Assembly: GCA_026990725.1 (NCBI GenBank) | Contig: JALXCX010000115.1 | Location: 1-24,439, forward strand | Length of the DNA: 24,439 bases | Source of the DNA: Desulfobulbaceae bacterium | GTDB lineage: Bacteria > Desulfobacterota > Desulfobulbia > Desulfobulbales > Desulfobulbaceae | Reading direction: 5' to 3' | In this document: positions 15,264 through 23,361 of the stretch, piece by piece | Numbering within the stretch: the first letter of the stretch is position 1 | How the letters are laid out: each line of letters begins with the position of its first letter | Translations under genes and position numbers: made by a program | The notes under the pieces: generated by a model | What the model saw: the letters and a program-made list of their open reading frames with translations, nothing else | Database searches by the model: none | What the model was told of the DNA's origin: nothing

Positions 15264-16457
15264 ATGCTCATTGTTGATGCGGATAAATGTATTGGCTGCG
15301 GTGTCTGCGAGGACAGCTGTGCCTTTGGTGCCATAGTTGTCGAAGATGGTTTGGCTGTCGTTGGGGATTCTTGTACTTTATGTGGCGCCTGTGTCGAAAA
15401 CTGTGAGGTTGAAGCTCTTTGTATTGAAGGTGGAGAAAAGGCTGTTCAGGCAGATTTGTCGGCATGGTCGGGGATATGGATTTTTGCCGAATCACGCCAT
15501 GGCGAGATTGCTCCAGTTGCTTTTGAATTACTGGGAATTGGCCGAAAACTTGCTGATCAGCGGGGCGTATCCCTAACAGCAGTACTTTTTGGAGACCACG
15601 TACAAGAGGTTGCCTCAGAGTTAATTTCCGCAGGTGCTGACCAAGTACTACTTGCAGAGAATCCGGCGCTTGCGCAATATCGTGAGGATGTTTATGGCCG
15701 GGTGCTCGAGAGGCTTGTTCAGGAGTATAAACCTGAAGTTGTTCTGGCCGGTGCAACGGCCATTGGCCGATCTGTTATTCCCCAGGTTGCAACCATTCTT
15801 GGTGCAGGGCTGACTGCTGATTGTACCGGGCTTGAGATCAGAGAGGAAGACGGAATGCTTCTTCAGACCAGACCGGCCTTTGGCGGCAATATAATGGCAA
15901 CTATTGAATGTCCCCATTCCCGGCCTCAAATGGCCACTGTCAGGCCTAATGTTATGGCACGGGCAGAAGCTGATTCTTCTCGTACCGGTGAAGTAGTTGA
16001 GGTCGCGCTGGATGACGATCTACTTGCCTCTCGAGTCGAAGTACTGGAGATAGTTGTCAGCTCCGAAGAGCGGGTCAATATCCAGGAGGTTGAGGCCCTG
16101 GTCGCCGGTGGACGTGGGGTTGAGAGTGAAAAGGGCTTTGAACTCATTGGTGAACTTGCCGAAGTACTCAACGGTGCTGTTGCAGCCTCAAGGGCCGCTG
16201 TTGATGCCGGCTGGGTAAGTTATCCGCACCAGGTAGGTCAAACCGGTAAAACAGTCAGCCCGAAATTGTATATAGCCTGCGGCATTTCCGGCGCCATTCA
16301 GCATGCGGTGGGTATGCAGTCGGCTGAAACAGTTATTGCCATAAATCGTGATAAGAACGCCCCTATTTATGACTTTGCCACGTACGGCCTGGTAGGTGAT
16401 CTGTTTGAAATTGTTCCTCTGTTAATCAAGAAAATTCAGGAGCAGCGCAGCGTATGA
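15264..16457 (+). CDS. etfA: Electron-transfer flavoprotein alpha subunit with N-terminal ferredoxin domain
   Basis: 397 residues. Residues 1-55 are a 2x[4Fe-4S] ferredoxin-like domain with C9, C12, C15, C19 and C37, C40, C43, C47. The EtfA body follows: VLAGATAIGRSVIPQVAT, GLTADCTGLEI, LLQTRPAFGGNIMATI and RPQMATVRPNVM, then the C-terminal FAD domain with SYPHQVGQTGKTVSP and ACGISGAIQHAVGM (from residue 338). Ferredoxin-fused EtfA proteins are known from CarE of the caffeyl-CoA reductase complex and from bifurcating lactate dehydrogenase complexes, where the clusters serve ferredoxin. Overlaps fabG by four bases (ATGA), tying it to the fatty-acid genes. Confidence 0.95.
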   Translation: MLIVDADKCIGCGVCEDSCAFGAIVVEDGLAVVGDSCTLCGACVENCEVEALCIEGGEKAVQADLSAWSGIWIFAESRHGEIAPVAFELLGIGRKLADQRGVSLTAVLFGDHVQEVASELISAGADQVLLAENPALAQYREDVYGRVLERLVQEYKPEVVLAGATAIGRSVIPQVATILGAGLTADCTGLEIREEDGMLLQTRPAFGGNIMATIECPHSRPQMATVRPNVMARAEADSSRTGEVVEVALDDDLLASRVEVLEIVVSSEERVNIQEVEALVAGGRGVESEKGFELIGELAEVLNGAVAASRAAVDAGWVSYPHQVGQTGKTVSPKLYIACGISGAIQHAVGMQSAETVIAINRDKNAPIYDFATYGLVGDLFEIVPLLIKKIQEQRSV

Positions 16458-17203
16458 GTCTAGAAGGAAAAACAGCCCTTGTGAGCGGAGGAAGTCGGGG
16501 TATTGGCCGGGCGATATGTCTGCAACTGGCTGCACAGGGGGTACATGTCGGTGTCAATTATGTCAGTAATTCAACTGCTGCAGAAGAAACATTAGCCGCT
16601 ATACAGAAAGCTGATGGGACTGGTTTTATAACCGGATTTGACGTTGCAGACAGTCAGGATGTTCAGAAAAAGATAAAGGAAATAGCTTCAGAACATGGCG
16701 GTATTGATATTTTGGTCAACAACGCAGGTATCACCCGTGACGGGCTTATGGCCAGAATGAAAGATGTCGAGTGGGATGCTGTTCTTAATACCAATCTTAA
16801 GGGGGCATTTACCTGCAGCAAGGCAGTCATGCGAGGCATGATGAAAAAAAGATGGGGACGTATTATTAATATAACCTCGGTTATCGGATTTCTTGGCAAT
16901 GGCGGCCAGGTGAATTATGCTGCCGCTAAAGCCGGTCTGGTTGGATTAACCAAGTCCATGGCCCGTGAACTGGCTGCCAGGCAGGTTACGGTTAATTGTG
17001 TAGCTCCGGGGTATATTGTTACCGATATGACTCGTGATTTACCTGAAAATATTCAAGAGATGATAAAAGCCCAGATTCCATTAGGAACACTGGGAACCCC
17101 CGAGGATGTTGCGTCTGCTACTGGATATCTGGCCTCTGAAGAGAGTCATTATATGACCGGGCAGACTTTACATGTAAACGGCGGTATGTATATGGGAAAT
17201 TAA
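16454..17203 (+). CDS. fabG: 3-oxoacyl-ACP reductase FabG
   Basis: 249 residues, NADPH-dependent reductase of the SDR family. The cofactor motif is VSGGSRGIGRAI, then NNAGITRDGLMARMKDVEWD. The catalytic residues are S142, Y155 and K159 (VNYAAAKAGLVGLTKSMA). The C-terminus DVASATGYLASEESHYMTGQTLHVNGGMYM is typical. FabG reduces beta-ketoacyl-ACP to the 3-hydroxy form. It starts inside the etfA stop codon (ATGA), so it is translationally coupled to etfA. Confidence 0.95.
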   Translation: MSLEGKTALVSGGSRGIGRAICLQLAAQGVHVGVNYVSNSTAAEETLAAIQKADGTGFITGFDVADSQDVQKKIKEIASEHGGIDILVNNAGITRDGLMARMKDVEWDAVLNTNLKGAFTCSKAVMRGMMKKRWGRIINITSVIGFLGNGGQVNYAAAKAGLVGLTKSMARELAARQVTVNCVAPGYIVTDMTRDLPENIQEMIKAQIPLGTLGTPEDVASATGYLASEESHYMTGQTLHVNGGMYMGN

Positions 17204-17303
17204 GCAGAGGTTTTATTTTTATTACCAGAAATTTTCCGTCAGGTGCAGGAAGATTGTTTTGGTGATTGTTGCCGAGGTTTTATAGTTTTTTATCTAGGGC
17301 CTC

Positions 17304-17389
17304 ACGCCCCGCCCCTTGGGGCGTAAAACATTTTGATACCCCGCCGGGTGCGGCGGGGCAGGTTATTAATTAATTTCAGGAGAAAGACA
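17304..17389 (+). promoter_or_regulatory. Structured 5' leader element, copy B, upstream of acpP
   Basis: Hairpin 1 pairs CGCC (17310-17313) with GGCG (17320-17323). A longer alternative pairs ACGCCCC (17304-17310) with GGGGCGT (17318-17324). The linker GTAAAACATTTTGATA follows. Hairpin 2 has an 8-bp stem, CCCCGCCG (17339-17346), loop GGTG, CGGCGGGG (17351-17358). An AT-rich stretch and TTTCAGGAGAAAG lead to ATG 17390. Layout, linker and Shine-Dalgarno block match copy A before the delta-60 gene. Hairpin 2 has no T-run, so it is not an intrinsic terminator. The preceding 17204-17303 holds no gene; only weak promoter-like boxes were seen there. Confidence 0.55.
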
Positions 17390-17623
17390 ATGGCAGTTGA
17401 AGACAAAATGGTCGATATTATTGTAGAGCAGCTCAGTGTTGATAAAGCAAAAGTTGTTGCCGGTGCATCCTTTGTTGATGATCTTGGTGCTGACTCTCTT
17501 GATCTTGTTGAACTTATTATGGCCATGGAAGAAGAGTTTGATGTGGAAATTCCGGACGAAGAGGCCGAAAAAATTGCCACAGTACAGGATGCTATTGATT
17601 TTGTCAGTAAACTCCAGTCATAA
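17390..17623 (+). CDS. acpP: Acyl carrier protein
   Basis: 77 residues, acidic and helical, with GADSLDLVE carrying the phosphopantetheine serine S36. It shuttles growing acyl chains among the FAS II enzymes. The frame is open from 17333, but ATG 17390 gives the standard N-terminus MAVEDKMVDIIVEQL and has CAGGAGA seven bases upstream. The 186 bases between fabG and acpP include the two-hairpin leader, which may set ACP output apart from the genes upstream. Confidence 0.97.
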   Translation: MAVEDKMVDIIVEQLSVDKAKVVAGASFVDDLGADSLDLVELIMAMEEEFDVEIPDEEAEKIATVQDAIDFVSKLQS

Positions 17624-17642
17624 ATATACATAAGGCTGCAAA

Positions 17643-18881
17643 GTGAAACGACGGGTTGTAGTAACAGGAGTCGGGCTGGTCACGCCTCTGGATATTGGCA
17701 CGGAAAAAACCTGGGAAAGCTTAATCTCCGGAAAAAGCGGGGTTGGCCCAATCACCCGCTTTGACGCTTCACCACATGCCGCCCGGATTGCGGCAGAAGT
17801 AAAGGATTTTGATTCTTCCCTGTGGTTTGATAAAAAACAGGTAAAACATCTTGATCTGTTTGTTCAGTACGGCATTGCAGCTGCTGATTTTGCGGTGAAA
17901 GATGCTGGATTGACCATAACCGAAGAACTTGGTGAACGGGTCGGGGTTATAACCGGCTGCGGTATGGGAGGGTTGCCAACTATTGAACAGTATCACTCGG
18001 TCTTTCTAGATCGCGGTCCGCGCAGAGTAACCCCTTTTTTTATTCCACGGGTTATTCCTAATATGCCATCAGGGCATATTTCCATGCGGTTTGGAGCCAA
18101 AGGTCCTAACCTGTCGTTATCAACAGCCTGCGCTGCCGGAACCCATGCTGTTGGCGAAGCATTTCGTCACATAGCCTTTGGGGACTGTGATATTGCTATT
18201 ACAGGCGGGACAGAATCTGTCATCTGTGATCTTGCAGTAGCTGGTTTTGGTTCGATGAAAGCTCTATCCACCCGTAATGATGATCCGGAACATGCTTCCA
18301 GGCCTTTTGATTTGGACCGCGACGGGTTTATTATTGCTGAAGGAGCCGGAATGATCATTCTGGAAGAACTTGAGTCGGCCCGTAAGCGCGGCGCAAAGAT
18401 TTATGCCGAGATGATTGGTTACGGACAATCCAGCGATGCCTATCATATTGCGGCACCACCGGAAGATGGCGCCGGGGCTGTGCGTTGCATGAAGATGGCC
18501 TTGAAAACAGCAGGAATCAATCCGGAAGATGTTGATTATATTAATGCCCACGGCACCTCCACCCCGTTAAATGATCGGGGGGAAACAGCGGCCATTAAGA
18601 CGGTGTTTGGTGAACATGCACACAAGCTTGCCATCAGTTCAACAAAATCCATGACCGGTCATATGTTGGGTGGAGCCGGGGGGATTGAGTCAGCCTTTAC
18701 AGCGCTAACTCTTCATCATCAATGTGTCGCTCCAACCATGAATCTTGAGAATCCTGATCCTGCCTGTGATCTTGATTATGTGCCAAATGTTGCAAGAGAA
18801 ATGAACATTGACGTGGCCATTTCCAATTCTTTTGGGTTTGGCGGCACGAACGGTGTTGTTGTTATGAAGCGCTTTACGTAA
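17643..18881 (+). CDS. fabF: Beta-ketoacyl-ACP synthase II FabF
   Basis: 412 residues, the usual length. FabF elongates acyl-ACP with malonyl-ACP. The active-site residues fall at C163 (STACAAGTHAVG), H303 (INAHGTSTPLND) and H340 (SMTGHMLGGAGG), the same numbering as E. coli FabF. The start GTG 17643 has AAGG before it and lies 19 bases after acpP. Confidence 0.97.
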   Translation: MKRRVVVTGVGLVTPLDIGTEKTWESLISGKSGVGPITRFDASPHAARIAAEVKDFDSSLWFDKKQVKHLDLFVQYGIAAADFAVKDAGLTITEELGERVGVITGCGMGGLPTIEQYHSVFLDRGPRRVTPFFIPRVIPNMPSGHISMRFGAKGPNLSLSTACAAGTHAVGEAFRHIAFGDCDIAITGGTESVICDLAVAGFGSMKALSTRNDDPEHASRPFDLDRDGFIIAEGAGMIILEELESARKRGAKIYAEMIGYGQSSDAYHIAAPPEDGAGAVRCMKMALKTAGINPEDVDYINAHGTSTPLNDRGETAAIKTVFGEHAHKLAISSTKSMTGHMLGGAGGIESAFTALTLHHQCVAPTMNLENPDPACDLDYVPNVAREMNIDVAISNSFGFGGTNGVVVMKRFT

Positions 18882-18901
18882 AATCTGTCTGGGAGAAAAA
18901 T

Positions 18902-19327
18902 GTGAAGATAGCGGTTGGCAGCGATCACGGCGGTTTTGAGTTTAAGCAGCTCATTCTTGATTTTTTAAATGGCCTGGGGATAGATGTTGAAGATGCGGGG
19001 TGCTATTCTCTTGATTCTGTAGATTATCCTGATTTTGCAGACAAGGTGTGTCTAAAAGTACAGAATAAAGAATGTGATCGTGGCATTCTGGTGTGCGGCA
19101 CAGGCATTGGCATGTCCATCAGCGCTAACAGGCATCGTGATATTCGAGCAGCTCTTTGTCACGAAGCATTCACTGCGCGAATGAGTCGTGAACATAATAA
19201 TGCCAATGTTCTTTGTCTGGGCGGTCGGGTCATAGGACCTGAGATTGCTCTTGATATTGTTCGTACCTGGGTTGAAACAGAATTTGCCGGAGGGCGTCAC
19301 CAACGACGAATTGATAAATTCAGTTAG
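18902..19327 (+). CDS. rpiB: Ribose-5-phosphate isomerase B
   Basis: 141 residues of the RpiB/LacAB family. It interconverts ribose 5-phosphate and ribulose 5-phosphate. The motifs are GSDHGGFEFK, DYPDFA and VCGTGIGMSISANR with the catalytic C65, and HNNANVLCLGGR. The start is GTG 18902 with GGGAG upstream; an overlapping ATG at 18900 runs at once into TGA. It lies 20 bases after fabF and is the last gene before a strong terminator. Confidence 0.95.
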   Translation: MKIAVGSDHGGFEFKQLILDFLNGLGIDVEDAGCYSLDSVDYPDFADKVCLKVQNKECDRGILVCGTGIGMSISANRHRDIRAALCHEAFTARMSREHNNANVLCLGGRVIGPEIALDIVRTWVETEFAGGRHQRRIDKFS

Positions 19328-19387
19328 CAGCTCAGATTGTTTTTTGTGGAAATCGTTGCAGGTAATGTAGAGAATAGAGAGTTTTTA

Positions 19388-19422
19388 AACCGGCAGGCCT
19401 GAGTGGGCCTGCCGGTTTTTTT
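19388..19422 (+). terminator. Strong intrinsic terminator after rpiB
   Basis: AACCGGCAGGCC (19388-19399), loop TGAGTG and GGCCTGCCGGTT (19406-19417) form a perfect 12-bp stem running into a seven-T tract (19416-19422). It ends the fatty-acid/rpiB transcript. No clear promoter for glyA was found between it and ATG 19465. Confidence 0.93.
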
Positions 19423-19464
19423 CATATTTTTCAAGGTGTGGATAAAGGGCGAAAGGTTGGAACC

Positions 19465-20724
19465 ATGGCAACATTAAAAGAGACAGACCCCGATGTGTAC
19501 CGGTTTATTCAGTATGAGCTTGAGCGGCAGGCAAATCAGCTGGAACTGATAGCTTCAGAAAATATTGTGTCGCGGGCAGTGTTAGATGCCCAGGGCTCTA
19601 TTTTTACAAATAAATATGCCGAAGGTTATCCGAACAGGCGGTATTATGGAGGCTGTGACTATGCTGATGAAGTTGAGTCATTGGCCTGCAGCAGGGCAAA
19701 AGAGATTTTTAACGCAGAATACGCAAACGTACAGCCTCATTCAGGTAGTCAGGCAAATATGGCCGTCTATTTTGCTACCCTTAAGCACGGTGATACAGTG
19801 TTGGGGATGGATCTTGCTCACGGCGGTCATCTCACGCACGGAGCCAAAGTCTCTTTTTCCGGAAAGCTGTTTAATTTTGTCTCGTACGGGGTTCGACAGG
19901 ATACTGAAACCATTGATATGGAAGAAGTTGAACGGGTCGCCCTTGAATATCGTCCCAAAATGATCGTTGCCGGGGCCAGCGCTTATCCAAGAATTATTGA
20001 TTTTAAATTATTTCGTCAGATAGCCGATCAGATCGGTGCGTTATTTATGGTTGACATGGCGCATATCGCCGGACTTGTCGCCGCAGGCGTGCATCCATCC
20101 CCGGTTCCCTATGCGGATTTTGTGACCACAACGACTCATAAGACGTTAAGAGGGCCACGGGGCGGAATGATTCTAGCCAGAGAAAAATATGCCAAGGCGT
20201 TGGATTCAAATATTTTTCCAGGCATTCAGGGCGGGCCGCTTGTGCATGTTATTGCGGCAAAGGCGGTAAGTTTTAAAGAGGCAATGAGTCAGGAGTATGT
20301 CGACTATCAGCAACAGGTCGTGGATAATGCTTCAGTACTTGCTGATCGGTTAACCGATCATGGCTTCCGGATTGTTTCCGGTGGTACAGATAATCATTTA
20401 ATGCTTATTGATTTGAAGAGTAAGGATATTACCGGAAAAGAGGCAGAGCGGCTTCTTGAAGATGCCGGATTAACAGTCAATAAGAACGCTATTCCTTTTG
20501 ATACCCAGTCAAGATTCGTCACAGGTGGAATACGTCTTGGTACTCCTGCGGTGACAACGCGGGGCTTAAAAGAACCTGAGATGAAACAAATTGCTGACTG
20601 GGTGAACAGAGTGCTGACATCGCGTCGGTCAAGTGTTATTGGAGAAGTTCGTCAGGAGGTTCGGGAACTTTGTGACAAACTCCCTCTCTATCCTGAAATC
20701 AAGCGGGATGAATTTTTAGCATAG
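19465..20724 (+). CDS. glyA: Serine hydroxymethyltransferase
   Basis: 419 residues, the usual length. A PLP enzyme converting serine plus tetrahydrofolate to glycine plus 5,10-methylene-THF. ELIASENIVS, TNKYAEGYPNRRYYGG, VQPHSGSQAN and VDMAHIAGLVAAG are family motifs. The PLP lysine is K226 in TTTTHKTLRGPRGG. An in-frame GTG at 19438 gives a longer version, but ATG 19465 starts at the conserved N-terminus. It is 15 bases upstream of nrdR. Confidence 0.97.
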   Translation: MATLKETDPDVYRFIQYELERQANQLELIASENIVSRAVLDAQGSIFTNKYAEGYPNRRYYGGCDYADEVESLACSRAKEIFNAEYANVQPHSGSQANMAVYFATLKHGDTVLGMDLAHGGHLTHGAKVSFSGKLFNFVSYGVRQDTETIDMEEVERVALEYRPKMIVAGASAYPRIIDFKLFRQIADQIGALFMVDMAHIAGLVAAGVHPSPVPYADFVTTTTHKTLRGPRGGMILAREKYAKALDSNIFPGIQGGPLVHVIAAKAVSFKEAMSQEYVDYQQQVVDNASVLADRLTDHGFRIVSGGTDNHLMLIDLKSKDITGKEAERLLEDAGLTVNKNAIPFDTQSRFVTGGIRLGTPAVTTRGLKEPEMKQIADWVNRVLTSRRSSVIGEVRQEVRELCDKLPLYPEIKRDEFLA

Positions 20725-20739
20725 AGGAAAGCTCAAATT

Positions 20740-21204
20740 ATGAAGTGCCCTTACTGCGATCATCTTGACAACCGGGTTATTGATTCACGTCTTAACAAGG
20801 ACAAGACTATAACCAGACGACGACGGGCGTGTGCCTCCTGCCAGCAGAGGTTTACAACATATGAGCGCATCGAGATGATGATGCCCATGCTCATAAAAAA
20901 AGATGGCAGGCGGGAAGCATGGGATCGGGGTAAAATGATTATCGGCCTTGAAAAAGCATGTGAGAAGTTACCTGTGAGCATGGCAGATATTGATGCGTTT
21001 GTTGATGATATTGAGCGCAGGCTTCAGGATGTTGGTGGTAAGGAAATCCAGACAAATCAGGTTGGCGAGTGGGTCATGGAAGCCCTTCCCGGGCTCGATG
21101 AAGTTGCGTATGTACGTTTTGCATCTGTTTATCGTCAATTTAAAGACGTGAATGAGTTTATGGATGAGTTGAAAAATTTTCTTGGTGAAAAAAACGGGAG
21201 TTAA
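20740..21204 (+). CDS. nrdR: Transcriptional repressor NrdR
   Basis: 154 residues. A zinc ribbon (C3, C6, C31, C34; MKCPYCDHLDNRVIDSR ... ACASCQQRF) is followed by an ATP-cone domain (MLIKKDGRREAWDRGKM). NrdR senses ATP/dATP and represses ribonucleotide reductase genes by binding NrdR boxes. GAGGAAA precedes ATG 20740. It is flanked by glyA and ribD, a common order. Confidence 0.96.
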   Translation: MKCPYCDHLDNRVIDSRLNKDKTITRRRRACASCQQRFTTYERIEMMMPMLIKKDGRREAWDRGKMIIGLEKACEKLPVSMADIDAFVDDIERRLQDVGGKEIQTNQVGEWVMEALPGLDEVAYVRFASVYRQFKDVNEFMDELKNFLGEKNGS

Positions 21205-21207
21205 CCA

Positions 21208-22326
21208 ATGGTTTCTCAGCAGGAGCAAGACATCGCTTTTATGCAACTTGCCATTGAACAGGCAAAACTTGGCCGCGGACGAACATCTCCCAATCCTTGT
21301 GTTGGTGCTGTTATTGTCAAAAATGGAGTGATCGTTGGAAAAGGTTTTCATCAAAAAGCTGGTACACCGCATGCAGAGATTAATGCCATTGCAGATGCAG
21401 GTGCCATCGCCTGCACTGGTGCAACAATATATGTTACTTTGGAGCCATGTAACCATACCGGGAAGACAGCGCCATGCAGTGAGGCTGTGCTGGCCGCGGG
21501 GGTGAAAAGAGTTGTTATCGGTATGTCTGATCCTCACGATGTTGCAAGTGGTGGGGCCAGATTTTTACAGTCTAATGGTCTTGATGTAGAAATTGGTATC
21601 CTTGAGGAACAATGTCGACGACTAAATCGTCCTTTTCTTAAATATATTACATCCCGATTACCCTGGGTAGTCATGAAGGCCGGCATGAGTCTGGATGGCC
21701 GTATCAGCTTCCGGTTGGGACAGGGCGGGGCAGTTACAGGAACGGTTGCCAAATCACGGGTACATGAATTACGAAATAGATATGATGCTATACTGATCGG
21801 AGTGGATACCGCGCTGATTGATAATCCTTCCCTGACGACGCGACTTCCTCAGGGAGGACGTGATCCGTTACGGGTTATTCTGGATAGCCGGCTCAGGCTT
21901 CCATCTGCTGCCAAAATGCTTCAGCAGGATTCTACCGCCCCAACATGGATTTTTTGTGAACATAACGCTTCAATGGCAGCACAGGAGCTTCTTGAACAGG
22001 CTGGTGCTGTTGTTCATAGAGTATCTTCTGTTTCTGAAGGAAGGCTTGATTTGAACGAGATTCTGCTAGCGCTCGGGCGTTTTGATATTCTGTCCGTTCT
22101 GGTTGAGGGGGGGGCAGGAGTACACGGTTCCTTTGTACGGGAGAATCTGTTTGATGAAGTCTTTCTATTTATTGCCCCGTATTTTATTGGCGATATCGGA
22201 ACGCCACTTGTTAAAGGCTCCTGCCTGACTGAGTCTGGACCGATGAAGAGTCTAAGGGGGATATCGACAGAATTTGTTGGTGATGATATTCTTGTTAACG
22301 GGGTAATAAGCAAGGACTGGTCATGA
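21208..22326 (+). CDS. ribD: Bifunctional riboflavin biosynthesis deaminase/reductase RibD
   Basis: 372 residues. The N-terminal deaminase zinc site is HAEINAI (H55, E57) and PCNHTGKTAPC (C81, C90), preceded by SPNPCVGAVIV. The C-terminal reductase domain begins about residue 150 (WVVMKAGMSLDGRISF) and includes LRVILDSRLRLP and VLVEGGAGVHGSF. It performs the second and third steps from GTP to riboflavin. The start lies three bases after nrdR with GGGAG before it. The ribE/ribAB/ribH genes that often follow are absent; a convergent gene ends one base away. The flavin link to the Acd/Etf genes nearby may be chance. Confidence 0.96.
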   Translation: MVSQQEQDIAFMQLAIEQAKLGRGRTSPNPCVGAVIVKNGVIVGKGFHQKAGTPHAEINAIADAGAIACTGATIYVTLEPCNHTGKTAPCSEAVLAAGVKRVVIGMSDPHDVASGGARFLQSNGLDVEIGILEEQCRRLNRPFLKYITSRLPWVVMKAGMSLDGRISFRLGQGGAVTGTVAKSRVHELRNRYDAILIGVDTALIDNPSLTTRLPQGGRDPLRVILDSRLRLPSAAKMLQQDSTAPTWIFCEHNASMAAQELLEQAGAVVHRVSSVSEGRLDLNEILLALGRFDILSVLVEGGAGVHGSFVRENLFDEVFLFIAPYFIGDIGTPLVKGSCLTESGPMKSLRGISTEFVGDDILVNGVISKDWS

Positions 22327-22327
22327 T

Positions 22328-23329
22328 TTACTTGCGTTTCGCAAGAAGAGCTTTGAGCTCTGGCCAGTGGCGCGTAAGTTGGTTTTTTGAACGATAGGTT
22401 ATTGTGAGCGAAACCTGATCATCTTCAAAGGATGTGGTGTGCTCAACACTTGTCCCTTCAGGGAGCGCAAGTTGACGACAAAAAGATTGAAAATCGTTTT
22501 CTGCTTGGGCAGAGAGCGGTGTTCTCTTTAGTTTGAGCCATTTGAGCAATGCATTCCCCTTTTGCGGTCCGTTGTGTTGTTTTTCTTTTTCCTGATTCTC
22601 CCAGGCCATGAGCATTTTTTCAGCTGAAGTCTTCTCCCGTTTGCAAAGATCAGAGAGTGTATCAATGAGTTGTTGCTGTTTGGAACCGCCCATCTGGAAG
22701 TCAACAATTGTTCGGGTTATAATTGTTTGATCTTTAGCTGCAAAGTGAAGGAGTTTTTTTGCGGATCGTTTGGATAAAAGACCTTTGTGCAGTGCGGATT
22801 GGGAGCCAGAGGGGAGTGCAAGCAACGATATAAATTCTGAAACAAGATGAGCGTTTCGTTTTAATCCCATCATTGGTAAAAAATCAAGTATTTCCTTTTG
22901 CGAACACACAGCGCTGATTTTCTCCAGGAGAGCGGCCTGTTCTATGTCGCTGAGCCCTCCCTCGAGTTCTTTATGTTGAAGCAGCCATTTGAAAATGTCT
23001 TTGCTTGCGGCCTCCAAACCTTGAACAATTAATGCCGTAATGTGATTGTGATGAGCATTTACGGCCCCTTGAATAATATCTTTTCCGGAAATGACGATGA
23101 ATTTTCCGTCGCTTTCTTGAAGAACAAGCGGGGGATGTAGAAGGATAAGCGTGTTCAGATCATTCTCAGCAATATTTTCCGGGGGGGAAGGCGTACATGG
23201 GCAGAGGGTGTAACGAGAATCAGCAAGATCAATATCTTCCAGGTTGACCTTGCTGAGTTTTAGAGTGGTATTCACGTTAAGCAATAGAAAATAATCGTGT
23301 AGAGAAGGATACCGGAGTGCTTCAGCCAC
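22328..23329 (-). CDS. Uncharacterised protein with degenerate ParB-like region
   Basis: 333 residues from GTG 23329, with AGGG a few bases upstream. I do not recognise it as a characterised family. Residues about 25-95 resemble the ParB/Spo0J N-terminal domain: VNLEDIDLADSRYTL, a LILLHPPLVL stretch and DGKFIVISGKDIIQGA. The ParB arginine motif usual after VSG is replaced by KDIIQG. The middle part (about 160-260), with LHKGLLSKRSAKKLLHFAAK, recalls the helical domain of ParB-like proteins. No parA is near. It lies 32 bases after the IHF-like gene on the same strand, so it is probably co-transcribed. A role in DNA binding is a guess. Confidence 0.75.
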   Translation of the reverse strand: MAEALRYPSLHDYFLLLNVNTTLKLSKVNLEDIDLADSRYTLCPCTPSPPENIAENDLNTLILLHPPLVLQESDGKFIVISGKDIIQGAVNAHHNHITALIVQGLEAASKDIFKWLLQHKELEGGLSDIEQAALLEKISAVCSQKEILDFLPMMGLKRNAHLVSEFISLLALPSGSQSALHKGLLSKRSAKKLLHFAAKDQTIITRTIVDFQMGGSKQQQLIDTLSDLCKREKTSAEKMLMAWENQEKEKQHNGPQKGNALLKWLKLKRTPLSAQAENDFQSFCRQLALPEGTSVEHTTSFEDDQVSLTITYRSKNQLTRHWPELKALLAKRK

Positions 23330-23361
23330 GTTCCCTGGCCGGGAAGGAGCAGGTGATACTA

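Noticed and set aside
15268..15756. 162-codon minus-strand open frame over etfA
   Set aside because: Its translation is a His/Pro/Gln-rich shadow of the conserved ferredoxin and EtfA coding strand.
20968..21537. 189-codon minus-strand open frame over nrdR and ribD
   Set aside because: Antisense to two well-conserved genes, with no motif and no ribosome site.
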